Positions 7,317 through 9,590 of a stretch of 9,590 nt of DNA are shown here, piece by piece. Made by a program: the position numbers and the translations under genes. Origin of the DNA: Porphyromonadaceae bacterium. Its GTDB lineage: Bacteria > Bacteroidota > Bacteroidia > Bacteroidales > Tannerellaceae. The number at the start of each line of letters is the position of its first letter. The stretch's first letter is position 1. The notes under the pieces are model-generated. The model saw only the letters and a list, made by a program, of their open reading frames with translations, did no database searches and was not told the origin of the DNA. Where the stretch lies: the NCBI GenBank assembly GCA_003517945.1, contig DOZP01000088.1, forward strand, positions 4,104 to 13,693, given 5' to 3'.

Positions 7317-9182
7317 CTATCCCTCAATGTTCAACTTTTTATTAAACATCTTCAACGTTTCCAGCACGTTACTTTTCACATTGATAAAATGTTCGATACC
7401 TGCCGTTTTCAGGTCATCCATACAGGCCGGCGCCCCTGCCACGACAAACAGTTCTTTATTTTCAATCAGTTTAAACGCTTCGGGCGCAAAAGTTTCGTAT
7501 TCGTCATCACTCGAACAAAGCACGATGATATCGGCTTTCTTCTCACGCGCTGCTTTCACACCGGCTTCCACTGTCTCAAATCCTAAATTATCAATAATCT
7601 CATACCCTGCACAGGCAAAGAAATTCGAAGAGAATTGCGAACGGGCCAGGCGCATGGCAAGATTACCGATCGTCAACATGAATACCTTCGGAACGCCGCC
7701 GCTTTGCTCCGTAGCAAGGCGAAGCATTTCAAATTCGGAAGCCCCGCGGGAAAAATCTAATTTCGTTACCGTATGGCCCTCGCTGCCGCATTGACAGTTA
7801 CATCCGGAACCCGATTCGATCTTACCATCCGCTTTTTCCGTAAAATTAGGGAACTGGTTAGTCCCCAGCAAAGTGGTGCGTCGTGTAGCTACCATCTTTT
7901 TACGGGCCTTGTTCGACTCATTAACCGCACCCTGTATCTCTCCGTTATTGGCGGAAGCAACAAAACCGCCTTTATCCTCCACTTCAAGGAACAGTTTCCA
8001 GGCCGCATCCGCCAACGATTGTGTCAGTACTTCTATGTAATAAGAACCGGCTGCCGGGTCAACCACTTTATCAAAATGGCATTCTTCTTTTAATAACAAT
8101 TGCTGGTTACGCGCTATACGTTCGGAAAAATCGTCCGAAACCTTAAAGGTTTCGTCATACGGCAACACCGTAAGGGAGTCCACACCGGCAATGGCTGCCG
8201 ACATTGCTTCCGTCTGCGTACGAAGCATGTTTACATAGGCATCAAATGTCGTCATGTTCCACACGGATGTACGGGCATGCGCCTGCATTTTGGAAAAACA
8301 ATCACACGACGGATTATACGCTTTCACAATTTCCGCCCACAACCAACGTGCGGCACGGAATTTCGCTATCTCCATAAAATAATTGGAAGATATACCGAAA
8401 TTAAATTTTATTTTTTCAGCAACCGCTTCAACAGGCAATCCCGCATCCGTCAATTTGGATAATAAATCATTCCCCCAGGCAAGGCTGTATCCCAGTTCCT
8501 GCGTGATATAAGAGCCGGTGTCATTCAGAAAACAGGCATCCACAGCAAGCACGCGGTATCCCGGCAAAGCCTCGCCGGCCTTAACGACTGCAATGGCCTC
8601 ATCTACCCATTCGCTACCAAGCATAACGCCTTTTACCAAAGGCTTTTTCAATGGATCGTAGGCTACGGAACCGCTGCATTTTGCCACATCCACCCCTTTT
8701 GTCTTGAATATCTCCGCCAGTATACCGATCAATTCGACTGCCTTGCGGTTACATGTCTTGAAATTCAGTTCTACACTTTCCGGACAAACACCGTCAAGCA
8801 GTGTAGCTATATTGCCGGAATCTACCATATCACCTTTCAGATGAAAACCAAGCGAAGTAACGCCACTCCCGGCGATCAGCTTCCCGGCTTTTTCATTTGC
8901 GGCTTTACAGTCAGTCACATCAATATCCTGACGCACAAGCCACTCATTTGTAATTTTTGTTCCGCGAACATACGGAAACTCTCCGGGAAGCGATGTTGTG
9001 GTCGCCATACCCTCAATGTCTTCGGCACAATAAAAAGGATTTACATCAAATCCTTCGCCGGTTTTCCAAATCATCTTCTTCTCAAACGGCACCCCTTTAA
9101 GATCAGCTGTAATCTTATCTGTCCACTCCTGAGCAGACACGGGCGGAAACTCCGAGAAGAGATTTTCTTTTGCTTCTGCCAT
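7317..9182 (-). CDS. mutA: Methylmalonyl-CoA mutase, small (non-catalytic) subunit
   Basis: This 621-residue subunit pairs with MutB to form the heterodimeric mutase. The barrel part (about 15-440) has family-typical stretches such as [90 protein letters not shown] and [17 protein letters not shown]. The C-terminal Rossmann-like domain (about 496-618) resembles the B12 domain but lacks D-x-H-x-x-G: the aligned stretch reads [12 protein letters not shown], as expected for a subunit that does not bind cobalamin. The linker between domains holds an unusual CNCQC run (461-465) within a Gly/Ser-rich context, and the protein has 15 cysteines by my count. ATG 9182 agrees with normal small-subunit N-termini. 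mutA is the first gene of the mutAB operon. The 105 bases upstream show no exact TAnnTTTG box and no convincing cobalamin riboswitch. Confidence 0.97.
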   Translation of the reverse strand: MAEAKENLFSEFPPVSAQEWTDKITADLKGVPFEKKMIWKTGEGFDVNPFYCAEDIEGMATTTSLPGEFPYVRGTKITNEWLVRQDIDVTDCKAANEKAGKLIAGSGVTSLGFHLKGDMVDSGNIATLLDGVCPESVELNFKTCNRKAVELIGILAEIFKTKGVDVAKCSGSVAYDPLKKPLVKGVMLGSEWVDEAIAVVKAGEALPGYRVLAVDACFLNDTGSYITQELGYSLAWGNDLLSKLTDAGLPVEAVAEKIKFNFGISSNYFMEIAKFRAARWLWAEIVKAYNPSCDCFSKMQAHARTSVWNMTTFDAYVNMLRTQTEAMSAAIAGVDSLTVLPYDETFKVSDDFSERIARNQQLLLKEECHFDKVVDPAAGSYYIEVLTQSLADAAWKLFLEVEDKGGFVASANNGEIQGAVNESNKARKKMVATRRTTLLGTNQFPNFTEKADGKIESGSGCNCQCGSEGHTVTKLDFSRGASEFEMLRLATEQSGGVPKVFMLTIGNLAMRLARSQFSSNFFACAGYEIIDNLGFETVEAGVKAAREKKADIIVLCSSDDEYETFAPEAFKLIENKELFVVAGAPACMDDLKTAGIEHFINVKSNVLETLKMFNKKLNIEG

Positions 9183-9287
9183 AAATTTAAAAGTTAATAT
9201 TCTGATTTGTTACTATTAAAAAGAAACTATTCTTTATCACTGTATTTCTTTGTGTTTTCATCTTATGGTCTATCGTTTAGTCCGGAT

Positions 9288-9590
9288 TCAGCGTTCTTTA
9301 TACAACCATGCCTGTTTATGATCGGAATCCCGACGAATCTTATTCAAATAAGACTGGGCTGATTTCTCTGTTGAAAATTGCTGCGCGTAAACACGAACCT
9401 TGCCGTTATTCTGAATAATACCGGCATGAGTCGCCACATTCCCTTTCAAACGCTTGATATGTTCCTGAGCCCGCGCACGGGTATTAAAACTTCCGATAAT
9501 AACGTAGTATTTTCCGGGAACCGCTTTCGATACCGTTTTCGCGGATGAACCGGATGACGCCGAAGATGCTTTTCCGGACGATGACACAGC
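9288..9590 (-). CDS. SPOR-domain protein, C-terminal fragment
   Basis: The last 100 codons of a gene that enters from the right edge are present, and its start is outside the window. A GTG at 9587 is simply an internal Val codon. A Ser/Ala-rich linker (SSSGKASSASSGSSAK) leads into a SPOR domain covering roughly the last 75 residues, with GKYYVIIGSFNTRARAQEHI, AGIIQNNGKVRVYAQQF and SAQSYLNKIRRD. The protein ends KQAWLYKER and stops with TGA. SPOR domains bind peptidoglycan strands stripped of stem peptides and place proteins at the division site or cell wall. Bacteroidales have many small SPOR proteins with low-complexity linkers, some lipoproteins and some membrane-anchored, so the missing N-terminus decides which. 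It lies 105 bases upstream of mutA on the same strand. A functional link to the mutase is not apparent. Confidence 0.9.
   Translation of the reverse strand, partial: AVSSSGKASSASSGSSAKTVSKAVPGKYYVIIGSFNTRARAQEHIKRLKGNVATHAGIIQNNGKVRVYAQQFSTEKSAQSYLNKIRRDSDHKQAWLYKER

Noticed and set aside
7295..7327. An upstream TTG start for mutB that would overlap the end of mutA.
   Set aside because: The extra eleven residues do not resemble MutB N-termini. The ATG at 7294 gives a family-typical start ([10 protein letters not shown]) and normal length.
9183..9287. Cobalamin riboswitch or other structured leader upstream of mutA.
   Set aside because: The 105-base gap is AT-rich with no recognisable B12-box and no strong stem. 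It is too short for a full cobalamin riboswitch.

Overview
The window reads as a chromosomal piece of a Bacteroidales bacterium (Bacteroides/Parabacteroides/Dysgonomonas-like; genus not resolved). The grounds are a SusC/RagA-type TonB-dependent transporter, a FecR-like anti-sigma factor with a DUF4974-type C-terminus, a Bacteroidales-type ECF sigma factor, AT-rich gene starts with little Shine-Dalgarno signal, and a heterodimeric methylmalonyl-CoA mutase as used for propionate formation. Every protein-coding gene called lies on the minus strand, so transcription runs from high to low coordinates.

From right to left: (i) 9288-9590, the C-terminal part of a SPOR-domain (peptidoglycan-binding) protein cut by the window edge; (ii) 9183-9287, a 105-base AT-rich gap with no clear promoter or terminator; (iii) 5147-9182, the mutA-mutB pair, 22 bases apart, encoding the small and large subunits of adenosylcobalamin-dependent methylmalonyl-CoA mutase, closed by a strong hairpin terminator at 5086-5125; (iv) 4953-5085, a leader with weak promoter candidates; (v) 1-4952, a sigma / anti-sigma / SusC cassette: ECF sigma factor (4380-4952), FecR-like anti-sigma factor (3283-4308), and a SusC-like outer-membrane transporter with an N-terminal STN signalling domain (1-3084). 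The transporter is open to the window edge and lacks its last part. A susD homologue and glycan-degrading enzymes would be expected further left, outside the window.

The cassette is the standard trans-envelope signalling arrangement. The transporter binds its ligand at the surface, its periplasmic STN domain contacts the C-terminal part of the membrane-anchored FecR protein, and the sigma factor is released to transcribe the susC operon. The ligand cannot be read from this sequence.

The most interesting non-coding signal is in the 198-base gap between fecR and susC (3085-3282). The plus strand, which has no gene there, carries a promoter-like pair (TTTG, 19 bases, TATATTTA) overlapping the susC start codon, followed by two hairpins each ending in a run of five T. 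The second hairpin is fully paired only in plus-strand RNA. This is what a cis-antisense small RNA opposing the susC leader would look like, comparable in position to the DonS-type antisense RNAs known from Bacteroides polysaccharide-utilization loci. It is a prediction from sequence only.
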